From Amphimedon queenslandica (Eukaryota > Porifera > Demospongiae > Haplosclerida > Niphatidae): DNA of 57,525 bases. The DNA lies in assembly GCF_000090795.2 (NCBI RefSeq), contig NW_003546424.1, forward strand, positions 86,208 to 143,732. Direction: 5' to 3'. Shown here one piece after another: positions 20,953 through 30,068 of this stretch. The notes under the pieces are model-generated. The model was not told where the DNA came from and searched no databases. It worked only from the letters and a program-made list of their open reading frames with translations. The position numbers and the translations under genes are program-made. Every line of letters begins with the position of its first letter. Position 1 is the stretch's first letter.

Positions 20953-22539
20953 TTATGAATTAAATTTGATGTTTATATTGTTCTCCTGTTGGTTGTGCCT
21001 GAACTCTTCCAATTGTTCAACAGGATCAAAGTTTACATTGTTCTCCTGTTGATTATGACAGAATTGTTCATCTTGTACAATGTAGTTAATGTTTGTATTG
21101 TTCTTCTGTTTTTTGTATCGATCCTCTTGTTCCATGTACCTCTGGTAATGATCATCAGCAATTTGATGAATATTAACTTCATTCTCTCTCACACGATACT
21201 TGTAACGTTTAGCCAGTATCACAAACACTATCAGGATAATAAGAAGCAAGACAATTTTTGTTAGATGGTAGTATAAATTTGAGCAGATACCCTGATGCTG
21301 ATAATGGAAAATAAAACTCAAACCATTTTTTATACAATAACCAATCTGCCATGAAGTGTACCATATGCCCACCATCAATCCTCTTGTCTGCACTGGTGAC
21401 TGAGCTACTACAAACTCTAGTGAAACAGGATTCGCTAATACATAAGATATTCCCATAAGTATTTGTGAAACAAGCTCCTTCCATGTATTGTTCAAAAATG
21501 GTAACATAATAGGAATTCTTGATAGTAAAGCAATGACTAGTCCAAGACTCATTCTACGTAGCACATTAGGGACATACTTATAGAAAAAGACTCTAAAGAA
21601 GTACAAGTACATCATTATTAGTATAAATGAACCAATAAGATGTATGGCATTATTTGACAGTAGGCAGACTGCAAAAGAAGTTCCATCATCCAAAAAAAGA
21701 TAGTTAAACTCTAAGCTGAGGGAATACCCAATTATTGCAATGAATAATGGTATTATATGAAAGAAAGTCTTTACATCTTCTACCTCTTCCACTGTGAATG
21801 GTCCACCATATTTATCTTTACCAAGGTCTATTCTTGAAGGAGCCTCTTCCTCCCAGTAGGTCAGAGCACTACGATTCTCAGGATACTTGTGCTTCCTGGC
21901 ATAACACAATACTCTAACTATCAATTTGATGGGATTCTTGATCAGTGACATGTTCTCCAGTTTGTGTTTGAAGAATGAATGAGATACCAGTACAAGAGAT
22001 ACAGCTACTCCTGATAGTATAAACATGATCAAATTATGATATTTATAAGTATCAGAACAGTTAGCCAAATGGAAAAGTGAATGCTGGATTGGCAAAGCAG
22101 CACAGTGCCAATATATCACAGTGCTTAGTTCATCAGCTGAAGCTCCAACAAGTTGATCAATGGTATACTGAATAATGTTAGCAGTAAACAAAGCAAAGCC
22201 AATGCACTGAATCAGGCTATATACTAACCACAGTGCTTCATTAGAGACATCATAGTTTTGTATGATAAGCCCAATCCCACTTATAATCCATGATATAAAA
22301 CACAGCACTGTACCAATCAGTATAGCTTTATACCTTCCAATCCACACATCAGCCAATAGACCAAAGAAAGGAAAAGAAATCACAGACCCAATATAAAAAA
22401 TAGATTGCATACAAAAATTAAGCCTTACAATGGAGAAATACAAATTAATTCCGAATTGAAAGTTCAAAAGGTGATCCCAAAAAAGAACTAAGGCAGCTGC
22501 AAAAGTGGTAATGAAAACAAATTTAAATTTCCTTGCCAT
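20953..22539 (-). CDS. POT/SLC15-like proton-coupled transporter paralogue 1
   Basis: This is an intronless gene of 528 aa with about 12 hydrophobic segments. The TM2-TM3 loop SFPFFGLLADVWIGRYKAI is the MFS/POT signature, and SPVQTRGLMVGIW with LEFVVAQ upstream corresponds to the POT TM10 block. The usual ExxERF motif of TM1 is absent; the region reads WDHLLNFQFGI. A near-invariant cytoplasmic loop (LIKNPIKLIVRVLCYARKHK, then ENRSALTYWEE) links the halves. The C-terminal tail is hydrophilic with two imperfect repeats ending in HNQQENN. POT proteins usually carry peptides, nitrate or similar solutes; the substrate here is unknown. It is nested in the receptor intron. Closest relative in the cluster is paralogue 4. 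Confidence 0.8.
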   Translation of the reverse strand: MARKFKFVFITTFAAALVLFWDHLLNFQFGINLYFSIVRLNFCMQSIFYIGSVISFPFFGLLADVWIGRYKAILIGTVLCFISWIISGIGLIIQNYDVSNEALWLVYSLIQCIGFALFTANIIQYTIDQLVGASADELSTVIYWHCAALPIQHSLFHLANCSDTYKYHNLIMFILSGVAVSLVLVSHSFFKHKLENMSLIKNPIKLIVRVLCYARKHKYPENRSALTYWEEEAPSRIDLGKDKYGGPFTVEEVEDVKTFFHIIPLFIAIIGYSLSLEFNYLFLDDGTSFAVCLLSNNAIHLIGSFILIMMYLYFFRVFFYKYVPNVLRRMSLGLVIALLSRIPIMLPFLNNTWKELVSQILMGISYVLANPVSLEFVVAQSPVQTRGLMVGIWYTSWQIGYCIKNGLSFIFHYQHQGICSNLYYHLTKIVLLLIILIVFVILAKRYKYRVRENEVNIHQIADDHYQRYMEQEDRYKKQKNNTNINYIVQDEQFCHNQQENNVNFDPVEQLEEFRHNQQENNINIKFNS

Positions 22540-22878
22540 GACAGAAATGGTCCTTTACGCTTAATATCACAACAACTTATATAAGCATACAATGAAACTA
22601 AAAGCATACATTCTTATTTGTGTAAACAAAATGCAGTTACATATAAGCAACCTTTACTACACGTAAAAAAACAATATAATTATTCTTACATCAATTATTA
22701 TTTTGTGTACAAATAAACTCAATAAAATAATTATAAATCGCAGAATTAAGAGATAGTTGAAAAAAGAAATTTCTATTTTTCACAGCATAACACTTAGTTA
22801 ATGAAATTGAAAGCATCATTAACACAGCAGTTGTTTTTGAAAGTACATTGCAGTAAATCACACAAAAATTGCTAATAA

Positions 22879-24351
22879 TTAATTTGAGCTAATGTCCATA
22901 CTGTTGTCCTGGTTATTGTATTCTTCTTCTAGTTTCATATAATTTTGATATGTACGATCAACAATATGATAAATATTGATGTCGTTCTCTCTCACACGAT
23001 ACTTGTAACATCTAGCTAATAGTACAAACACTATCAGGATAATAACAAGCAGGACAACTTTTGTGACATAGTAATAAAAATCTGAGCAGATAACGTGATG
23101 TTCACAATGAAACATAAGACTCAAACAAATTTTTAAAGTAGCACCAATCTGACATGAAGCATACCATAGGCCCACCATCAATCCTCTAGTCTGCACTGGT
23201 GACTGAGCTACTACAAACTCCAGTGAAACAGGATTGACTAAAACATAAGATATTCCAAGAAGTGCTTGTGAAACAAACTCCTTCCATGTAATGTTTAAAA
23301 ATGGTAACAAGTAAGGAATTCTTGATAGTAAAGCAATGACTAGTCCAAAACTCATCCTACGTAGCATACTAGGAATATACTTGTAGAAGAAGACTCTAAA
23401 AAGATACAGGTACATTAGTAACAGAAGTAAGGAACCTGTATTATACAGGATGTCATTAGATTGCAGGCACGCTAAAAATGAGGTGTTGTCTTTAGATAAA
23501 TGATAATAATGTTCTTTATTTAGTACATACCCAATTACTGCAATGAATATTGGTATTATACGAAAGACAGTTTTCACATCTTCTACCTCTTCAATTGTGA
23601 AAGGTCCACCATATTTATTCTTACCCAGGTCTAGTCTTGAAGGAGCCTCTTCCTCCCAGTAGGTCAGAGCACTACGATTCTCAGGATACTTGTGCTTCCT
23701 GGCATAACACAATACTCTAACTATCAGTTTGATGGGATTCTTGATCAGCGATATGTTCTCCAGTTTGTGTTTGAAGAATGAATGAGACACCAGTACAATA
23801 GATACAGCTACTCCTGATAGTATAAACATGATCAAATTAATATATTCATAAGTATCAGAACAGTTAACAAAACTAAAAAGAATTGACTTAAGTGGCGAAG
23901 CAGCACAATGCCAATATATCACAGTGTTTAGTTCATCAGCTGAAGCTCCAACAAGTTGATCAATGATATACTGAATAATGTTAGGAGTAAATAAAGCTAG
24001 GCCAACACACTGGGCCAAATACGCTAAGCCAAATGCTAACCACTGCAATGCTTCAGGGCCATCATAGCTTTGCATGATAAATCCAATCCCAGACATAATC
24101 CATGATATAAAACATAATATCATACCAATCAGTATAGCTTTGTATCTTCCAATCCACACATCAGCCAATAGACCAAAAAAAGGAAAAGATAGATAAAGCA
24201 AAGACTCAGTATAAGTAAAAATTTCAATATGACCATCAAATTTCAGATAGTACCAATAAATTCCAAATTGAAAGTGCAAAAGGTGATCCCAAATAAGAAC
24301 TATGACAGCTGAAAAAGAAGTAATGAAAACCAACTTAAGATTCTTTGCCAT
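22879..24351 (-). CDS. POT/SLC15-like transporter paralogue 2
   Basis: This intronless gene encodes 490 aa, starting MAKNLKLVFITSFSAV like paralogue 4. It has the same POT/MFS signature and central loop as its neighbours. TM1 lacks the proton-coupling ExxERF motif. The tail is short and acidic (YNNQDNSMDISSN), close to the tails of paralogues 3 and 5. The most divergent stretches are the extracellular loops after TM1 and around TM7-8 (NKEHYYHLSKDNTS), which probably line the outer mouth. Confidence 0.8.
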   Translation of the reverse strand: MAKNLKLVFITSFSAVIVLIWDHLLHFQFGIYWYYLKFDGHIEIFTYTESLLYLSFPFFGLLADVWIGRYKAILIGMILCFISWIMSGIGFIMQSYDGPEALQWLAFGLAYLAQCVGLALFTPNIIQYIIDQLVGASADELNTVIYWHCAASPLKSILFSFVNCSDTYEYINLIMFILSGVAVSIVLVSHSFFKHKLENISLIKNPIKLIVRVLCYARKHKYPENRSALTYWEEEAPSRLDLGKNKYGGPFTIEEVEDVKTVFRIIPIFIAVIGYVLNKEHYYHLSKDNTSFLACLQSNDILYNTGSLLLLLMYLYLFRVFFYKYIPSMLRRMSFGLVIALLSRIPYLLPFLNITWKEFVSQALLGISYVLVNPVSLEFVVAQSPVQTRGLMVGLWYASCQIGATLKICLSLMFHCEHHVICSDFYYYVTKVVLLVIILIVFVLLARCYKYRVRENDINIYHIVDRTYQNYMKLEEEYNNQDNSMDISSN

Positions 24352-24457
24352 AGTCAGGTTCCTTCACAGGACAACAGAAACTGAAAGCATGCTGCACTAA
24401 GTTATCACTGAATGATGTTTTTAGTAATAAAGTATAATAAAATAAACAACAAACAAA

Positions 24458-25912
24458 CTAATTAACAACAGAGATGATGTCTATATTGTTCTCCTGATTA
24501 TTGTATTCTTCCTCTTGTTTGAAATAATTTTGGTAAGTACGATCAACTATCTGAACGATATTAACTTCATTCTCTCTCACACGATACTTGTAACGTTTAG
24601 CCAGTATCACAAACACTATGAAGATAATAAAAAGCAAGACACATTTTGTTAGATGGTAATAGAAATTTATGCAGTTATCCTGATACTGACAATGGAAAAT
24701 AAGACTCAGACAATTTTTTAAATCAAAGCCAATCTGCCATGAAGCACACCATATGCCTACCATCAACCCTCTAGTCTGCACTGGTGACTGAGCTACTATA
24801 AACTCCAGTGAAACAGGATTCACTAAAATATAAGATATTCCAAGAAGTGTTTGTGAAACAACCTGTGTGAATATACTGCTTAAAAATGGTAACAAGTAAG
24901 GAATTCTTGATAGTAAAGCAAAGACTAGTCCAAGACTCATTCTACGAAGCATACTAGGAATATACTTGTAGAAAAAGACTCTAACAAAGTACAAGTATAT
25001 TAGTATAAGAAGAAGTGAACACACAGTATGCAAGGCACCATTTGATAACACACAGACTAAAAAAGAAGTGTCAAGATAGTAATGTTCTGCACTTAAAGAA
25101 TACCCAATTATTGCAATGAATATCGGTATTATACGAAAAACAGTCTTCACATCTTCTACCTCTTCCACTGTGAATGGACCACCATATTTATCCTTACCCA
25201 GGTCTATTCTTGAAGGAGCTTTTTCTTCCCAGTAGGTCAGAGCACTACGATTCTCAGGATACTTGTGCTTCCTGGCATAACACAATACTCTAACTATCAG
25301 TTTGATGGGATTCTTGATCAATGATATGTTCTCCAGTTTGTGTTTGAAGAATGAATGAGACACCAATACAAGAGATACAGCTACTCCTGATAGTATAAAC
25401 ATAATCAAATTAAGATATTTATAAGCATCAAAACAGGTAGCAAAACTAAGAAGCAACGATTTAAGTGGCAAAGCAGCACAGTGCCAGTATATCACAGTGT
25501 TTAGTTCATCAGCTGAAGCTCCAACAAGTTGATCAATGATATATTGAATAATGTTAGCAGCAAACAAACCTAGGCCAACACATTGGGTCAAATAAGCTAA
25601 GCTATTTACTGACCACCATGCTTCAGTAGGAGCATCATAGTTTTGTATGATGAGTTTAATCCCAGACATAATCCATGATATAAAACACAGCACTGTACCA
25701 ATCAGTATAGCTTTATATCTTCCAATCCACACATCAGCCAATAAACCAAAGAAAGGATAAAACAGTACAAATAATACCCAATATAATAAAAATTCAACTT
25801 GAGAACTGGGTTTCAGAAAATATGAACTGGAACCATTTTGAAAGTATAAAAGTTGATCCCAAAGTAGAACTAAGACAGCTGAAAAAGAAGTAATGAAAAG
25901 TTTCCTTGCCAT
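24458..25912 (-). CDS. POT/SLC15-like transporter paralogue 3
   Basis: Intronless. The open frame extends to 25969, but the start at 25912 (MARKLFITSFSAV) aligns with the starts of the other four paralogues, giving 484 aa; the 19 upstream residues have no counterpart. It has the same signatures as its neighbours. It has lost a few residues in the variable TM7-8 loop (AEHYYLDTSF) compared with its neighbours. The tail ends FKQEEEYNNQENNIDII, like paralogue 5. Confidence 0.8.
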   Translation of the reverse strand: MARKLFITSFSAVLVLLWDQLLYFQNGSSSYFLKPSSQVEFLLYWVLFVLFYPFFGLLADVWIGRYKAILIGTVLCFISWIMSGIKLIIQNYDAPTEAWWSVNSLAYLTQCVGLGLFAANIIQYIIDQLVGASADELNTVIYWHCAALPLKSLLLSFATCFDAYKYLNLIMFILSGVAVSLVLVSHSFFKHKLENISLIKNPIKLIVRVLCYARKHKYPENRSALTYWEEKAPSRIDLGKDKYGGPFTVEEVEDVKTVFRIIPIFIAIIGYSLSAEHYYLDTSFLVCVLSNGALHTVCSLLLILIYLYFVRVFFYKYIPSMLRRMSLGLVFALLSRIPYLLPFLSSIFTQVVSQTLLGISYILVNPVSLEFIVAQSPVQTRGLMVGIWCASWQIGFDLKNCLSLIFHCQYQDNCINFYYHLTKCVLLFIIFIVFVILAKRYKYRVRENEVNIVQIVDRTYQNYFKQEEEYNNQENNIDIISVVN

Positions 25913-26136
25913 GACTAAAGTATTCCAAAATACATAACACTTTACAAGGAAAATAAAAGTATATAACAATCCTTATAAAGTTGTTTATTTTGAAAGTGTC
26001 AACTTTAAAGTTTATACTAGCAACTGTTATTTATTGACTGAATTTCCCGTAAGAATGACAGTGAAAGCGCAATCATGCATGACGAATAGCAAATTGCTAC
26101 AATATTTTGCAAGCAAAGCATAATAATATTGACTAT

Positions 26137-26414
26137 GTCACTAACTGTATCTGTATTGTGTTATTCCACTAAGAGTAGCCTCACTCCTCTTAATAGTGAT
26201 CCTAAGATCAGTCAATCCAATATCATGAGCTGGTGGTACTACACAGAGACACTGGGTCTCGGTCAATATCAATATCAATGAAAAAATTTGATTAGCGTTT
26301 GTGAGTTAAAGTTACGCTTTTTCATTGTCAATTATTCCCAAAAGAAACTGAACTATAATAATCCTTTAAATAACAAACAACACTACTACTCAAGATACAA
26401 CTAAACATTATGCA
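26137..26414 (-). pseudogene. Duplication junction: copied IPT exon end fused to intron end
   Basis: 26137-26262 is almost identical to the 3' part of the receptor's IPT-like exon and its donor (30061-30187), but breaks off at GGTCTCGGTCA. It is followed directly by sequence matching the 3' end of the host intron (20808-20950). This is the seam of a tandem duplication whose unit ran from inside the IPT exon to just before the AMOP exon. The fragment has no acceptor and is not expected to be spliced in. Confidence 0.85.
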
Positions 26415-28007
26415 TTATGAATTAAATTTGATGTTTATATTGTTCTCCTGTTGGTTGTGCCTGAACTCTTCCAATTGTTCAACAGGATCAAAGTTTACAT
26501 TGTTCTCCTGTTGATTATGACGGAATTGTTCATCTTGTACAATATAGTTATTGTTTGTATTGTTCTCCTCGTTTTTGTATTGATCCTCTTGTTCCATGTA
26601 CCTCTGATAATGATCATCAGCAATCTGATAAATATTAACTTCATTCTCTCTCACACGATACTTGTAACGTTTAGCCAGTATCACAAACACTATCAGGATA
26701 ATAAGAAGCAAGACAATTTTTGTTAGATGATAGTATAAACTTAAGCAGATATTCTGATACCCACAATGGAATAAAAAAGCTGTAAAATATGATAGAATAC
26801 GACCAATCTGCCATGAAGCATACCATATGCCCACCATCACTCCTCTAGTCTGTACTGGTGACTGAGCTACTATAAACTCCAGTGAAACAGGATTGACTAA
26901 AACATAAGATATTCCAAGAAGTGTTTGTGAAACAAACTCCTTCCATGTAATGTTTAAAAATGGTAACAAGTAAGGAATTCTTGATATTAAAGCAAAGACT
27001 AATCCAAAACTCATCCTACGTAGCACACTAGGAATATACTTGTAGAAAAAGACTCTAAAAAAGTACAAGTATATTAGTATAAGAAGAAATGAACATCCAT
27101 TATGCAAGGCATTATTTGATAACACACAGACCAGAAATGAAGTATTATTATCATTGTTTAAATAATGTTCTTCACTTAGTGAATACCCAATTATTGCAAT
27201 GAATATCGGTATTATACGAAAGACAGTCTTTACATCTTCTATCTCTTCTACTGTGAATGGACCACCATATTTATTCTTACCTAAGTCTAGTCTTGAAGGA
27301 GCCTCTTCCTCCCAGTAGGTCAGAGCACTATGATTCTCAGGATACTTGTGCTTCCTGGCATAACACAATACTCTAACTATCAATTTGATGGGATTCTTGA
27401 TCAGCGATATGTTCTCCAGTTTTTGTTTGAAGAATGAATGAGACACCAGTATAAGAGATATAGCTACTCCTGATAGTATAAACATGATCAAATTAAAATA
27501 TCCATAAGTATTAAAATAGGTAGCAACACTAAGAAACAATGATTTAAGTGGCAAAGCAGCACAGTGCCAGTATATCACAGTGTTTAGTTCATCAGCTGAA
27601 GCTCCAACAAGTTGATCAATGATGTACTGAATAATGTTAGCAGTAAACAAAGCTAGGCCAACACACAGAGTCAAATAAGCTAAGCCAAATGCCAGCCACT
27701 GCAATACTTCAGGGCCATCATAGATTTGTATGATGAATGCAACCCCAGACATAATCCATGATATGAAACATAATATCATACTAATCAGTATAGCTTTGTA
27801 TCTTCCAATCCACACATCAGCCAATAGCCCAAAGAAAGGAAAAGATAGATAAAGTAAAGACTCGGTATAGGTAAAAATTTCAAAATGATCATCAAATTTT
27901 ATATAGTACCAATCAATTCCAAATTGAAAGTTTAAAAGGTGATCCCAAAAAAGAACCAAGACAGCTGAAAAAGAAGTAATGAAGACCAACTTAAGATTCT
28001 TTGCCAT
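26415..28007 (-). CDS. POT/SLC15-like transporter paralogue 4
   Basis: This intronless gene encodes 530 aa. Body and long tail (two repeats ending HNQQENN) are nearly the same as paralogue 1, and the 3' flanks of the two genes also match, so they are copies from one tandem duplication. The N-terminal third instead resembles paralogues 2 and 5, which suggests gene conversion or recombination within the cluster. The MFS/POT signature and central loop are conserved. Confidence 0.8.
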   Translation of the reverse strand: MAKNLKLVFITSFSAVLVLFWDHLLNFQFGIDWYYIKFDDHFEIFTYTESLLYLSFPFFGLLADVWIGRYKAILISMILCFISWIMSGVAFIIQIYDGPEVLQWLAFGLAYLTLCVGLALFTANIIQYIIDQLVGASADELNTVIYWHCAALPLKSLFLSVATYFNTYGYFNLIMFILSGVAISLILVSHSFFKQKLENISLIKNPIKLIVRVLCYARKHKYPENHSALTYWEEEAPSRLDLGKNKYGGPFTVEEIEDVKTVFRIIPIFIAIIGYSLSEEHYLNNDNNTSFLVCVLSNNALHNGCSFLLILIYLYFFRVFFYKYIPSVLRRMSFGLVFALISRIPYLLPFLNITWKEFVSQTLLGISYVLVNPVSLEFIVAQSPVQTRGVMVGIWYASWQIGRILSYFTAFLFHCGYQNICLSLYYHLTKIVLLLIILIVFVILAKRYKYRVRENEVNIYQIADDHYQRYMEQEDQYKNEENNTNNNYIVQDEQFRHNQQENNVNFDPVEQLEEFRHNQQENNINIKFNS

Positions 28008-28119
28008 AGTCAGATTCCTTCACAGGATGACAGAAACTGAAAGCATGCTGCACTAATTTATGGTATCACTGAATGATGTTCTTTGCAATAAAGTATAATA
28101 ATAATAAACAACATACAAA

Positions 28120-29598
28120 CTAATTAACAATAGAGCTGATGTCTATATTGTTCTCCTGATTATTGTATTCCTCTTCTTGTTTGAAATAATTTTGGTAAGT
28201 ACGATCAACTATCTGAACGATATTAACTTCATTCTCTCTCACACGATACTTGTAACGTTTAGCCAGTATCACAAACACTATCAGGATAATAAGAAGCAAG
28301 ACAAGTTTTGTTAGATGGTAGTACAAATTTAAGCAGATATTCTGATGCCCACAATGGAATAAAAAAGCTATAAAACGTGACAGAATAATACCTATCTGCC
28401 ATGAAGCATACCATATGCCCACCATCACTCCTCTAGTCTGCACTGGTGACTGAGCTACTATAAACTCCAGTGAAACAGGATTGACTAAAACATAAGATAT
28501 TCCAACAAGTATTTGTGAAGCAAGTTCCTTCCATGTAATGTTCAAAAATGGTAACAAGTAAGGAATTCTTGATATTAAAGCAAAGACTAATCCAAAACTC
28601 ATCCTACGAAGCATACTAGGAATATACTTGTAGAAAAAGACTCTAAAAAAGTACAAGTACAATAGTATAAGAAGAAATGAACATCCATTATGCAAGCCAT
28701 CATTTAATATCCCACAGACCAGGAATGAAGTATTATTATCATTATTGAAATAAACTTCTTCACTTAGTGAATACCCAATTATTGCTATGAACATCGGTAT
28801 TATGCGAAAAACAGTCTTCACATTTTCTACCTCTTCCACTGTAAATGGTCCACCATATTTATCCTTACCAAGGTCTATTCTTGAAGGAGCCTTTTCTTCC
28901 CAGTAGGTCAGAGCACTACGATTCTCAGGATACTTGTGCTTCCTGGCATAACACAATACTCTAACTATCAGTTTGATGGGATTCTTGATCAGTGGTATGT
29001 TCTCCAGTTTGTGTTTGAAGAATGAATGAGACACCAGTACAAGAGATACAGCTACTCCTGATAGTATAAACATGATCAAATTAATATATTTATAAGTATC
29101 AAAACAGTTGGCAAAACTAAGAAGCAATGAAGAAAGTGCCAAAGCAGCACAGTGCCAATATATCACAGTGTTTAGTTCATCAGCTGAAGCTCCAACAAGT
29201 TGATCAATGGTGTACTGAATAATGTTAGCACTAAACGAAGCTAGGCCAACATACTGAGTAAAATAAGCTATGCCAAATGCTAACCACTGCAATACTTCAG
29301 GGCCATCACAGCTTTGTATGATGAATCCAATCCCAGACATAATCCATGATATAAAACATAATATCATACCAATCAGTATAGCTTTGTATCTTCCAATCCA
29401 CACATCAGCCAATAGCCCAAAGAAAGGAAAAGATAGATAAAGTAAAGACTCGGTATAGGTAAAAATTTCAATATAATCATTGCCGAATTTCAGATAGTAC
29501 CAATCAATTCCAAATTGAAAGTACAAAAGATGATCCCAAATAAGAACCAAGACAGCTGAAAAAGAAGTAATGAAGACCAACTTGAAACTCTTTGCCAT
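28120..29598 (-). CDS. POT/SLC15-like transporter paralogue 5
   Basis: This intronless gene encodes 492 aa, starting MAKSFKLVFITSFSAV. Its tail matches paralogue 3 (FKQEEEYNNQENNID). It shares the central loop and POT signatures with its neighbours and again lacks the TM1 ExxERF motif. It is the paralogue closest to the donor end of the host intron. Being intronless in an intron-rich genome suggests the founder was a retrogene. Confidence 0.8.
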   Translation of the reverse strand: MAKSFKLVFITSFSAVLVLIWDHLLYFQFGIDWYYLKFGNDYIEIFTYTESLLYLSFPFFGLLADVWIGRYKAILIGMILCFISWIMSGIGFIIQSCDGPEVLQWLAFGIAYFTQYVGLASFSANIIQYTIDQLVGASADELNTVIYWHCAALALSSLLLSFANCFDTYKYINLIMFILSGVAVSLVLVSHSFFKHKLENIPLIKNPIKLIVRVLCYARKHKYPENRSALTYWEEKAPSRIDLGKDKYGGPFTVEEVENVKTVFRIIPMFIAIIGYSLSEEVYFNNDNNTSFLVCGILNDGLHNGCSFLLILLYLYFFRVFFYKYIPSMLRRMSFGLVFALISRIPYLLPFLNITWKELASQILVGISYVLVNPVSLEFIVAQSPVQTRGVMVGIWYASWQIGIILSRFIAFLFHCGHQNICLNLYYHLTKLVLLLIILIVFVILAKRYKYRVRENEVNIVQIVDRTYQNYFKQEEEYNNQENNIDISSIVN

Positions 29599-30060
29599 AG
29601 TCAGATTCCTTCACAGCACAAGATTTAATTAAAAGTAAACTGGTAGTAGGGGTGGATCACTGGATCTAAAGGGTGGGCCAGGCTCACCCAAAAGTTTTCT
29701 GTAGTAATTTAAAATCAACTTTTTCATGTGAATGACTATGTAAACTGTGAAGCATGACTATGCAAACAATTTGTAAACCACAAAGGAGTTCATTTTAACA
29801 GCTGTAGTCTTCAAAATTTTGACTTTGATGCAGGCTTTGTTGGCCACACCCAATAATTACCACACCCATATCATCAAGGCCCACCCAAGAATCCAATCCT
29901 AGATCTGCCACTGACTGAAACAATAAACTACATTTTGAAAGCGCGATAACAAACAACACACATACAAAGGATAACAGTGAAAGGGCCATCAAGCATGGAG
30001 TAACTCAAACATGTTGCTAGCAAAACAATGCAATATTTGCAAGCTAATACATTAACTATG
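29599..30060. mobile_element. Possible degenerate MITE (hAT-like ends) in host intron
   Basis: No gene is seen. The left part (about 29645-29685: GTGGATCACTGGATCT ... GGGTGGGCC) is loosely the inverse of the right part (about 29876-29920: GGCCCACCC ... TAGATCTGCCACTGACTG). The ends resemble the CAGTGGCAGATCTAGGA type common to hAT-like MITEs. The arms are diverged. Confidence 0.35.
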
Positions 30061-30068
30061 TCACTAAC

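Larger units (their letters stand above)
20747..30068 (-). other. 9.3 kb intron of the giant receptor gene hosting five genes
   Basis: Donor GTTAGT follows the IPT-like exon (30069) after codon position 1; acceptor TTTCTTTTAG precedes an exon (20746) that needs one base to complete its first codon. Domain order across the junction is that expected for SUSD2/MUC4-type proteins. Every other intron of the receptor gene is below about 1 kb. The intron contains five complete transporter genes on the same strand, a copied exon fragment at 26137-26262, and a MITE-like remnant near the donor end. Confidence 0.75.

Noticed and set aside
25913..25969. 19-residue N-terminal extension of transporter paralogue 3
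   Set aside because: The other four paralogues start at the position equivalent to 25912, and the extension has no counterpart.
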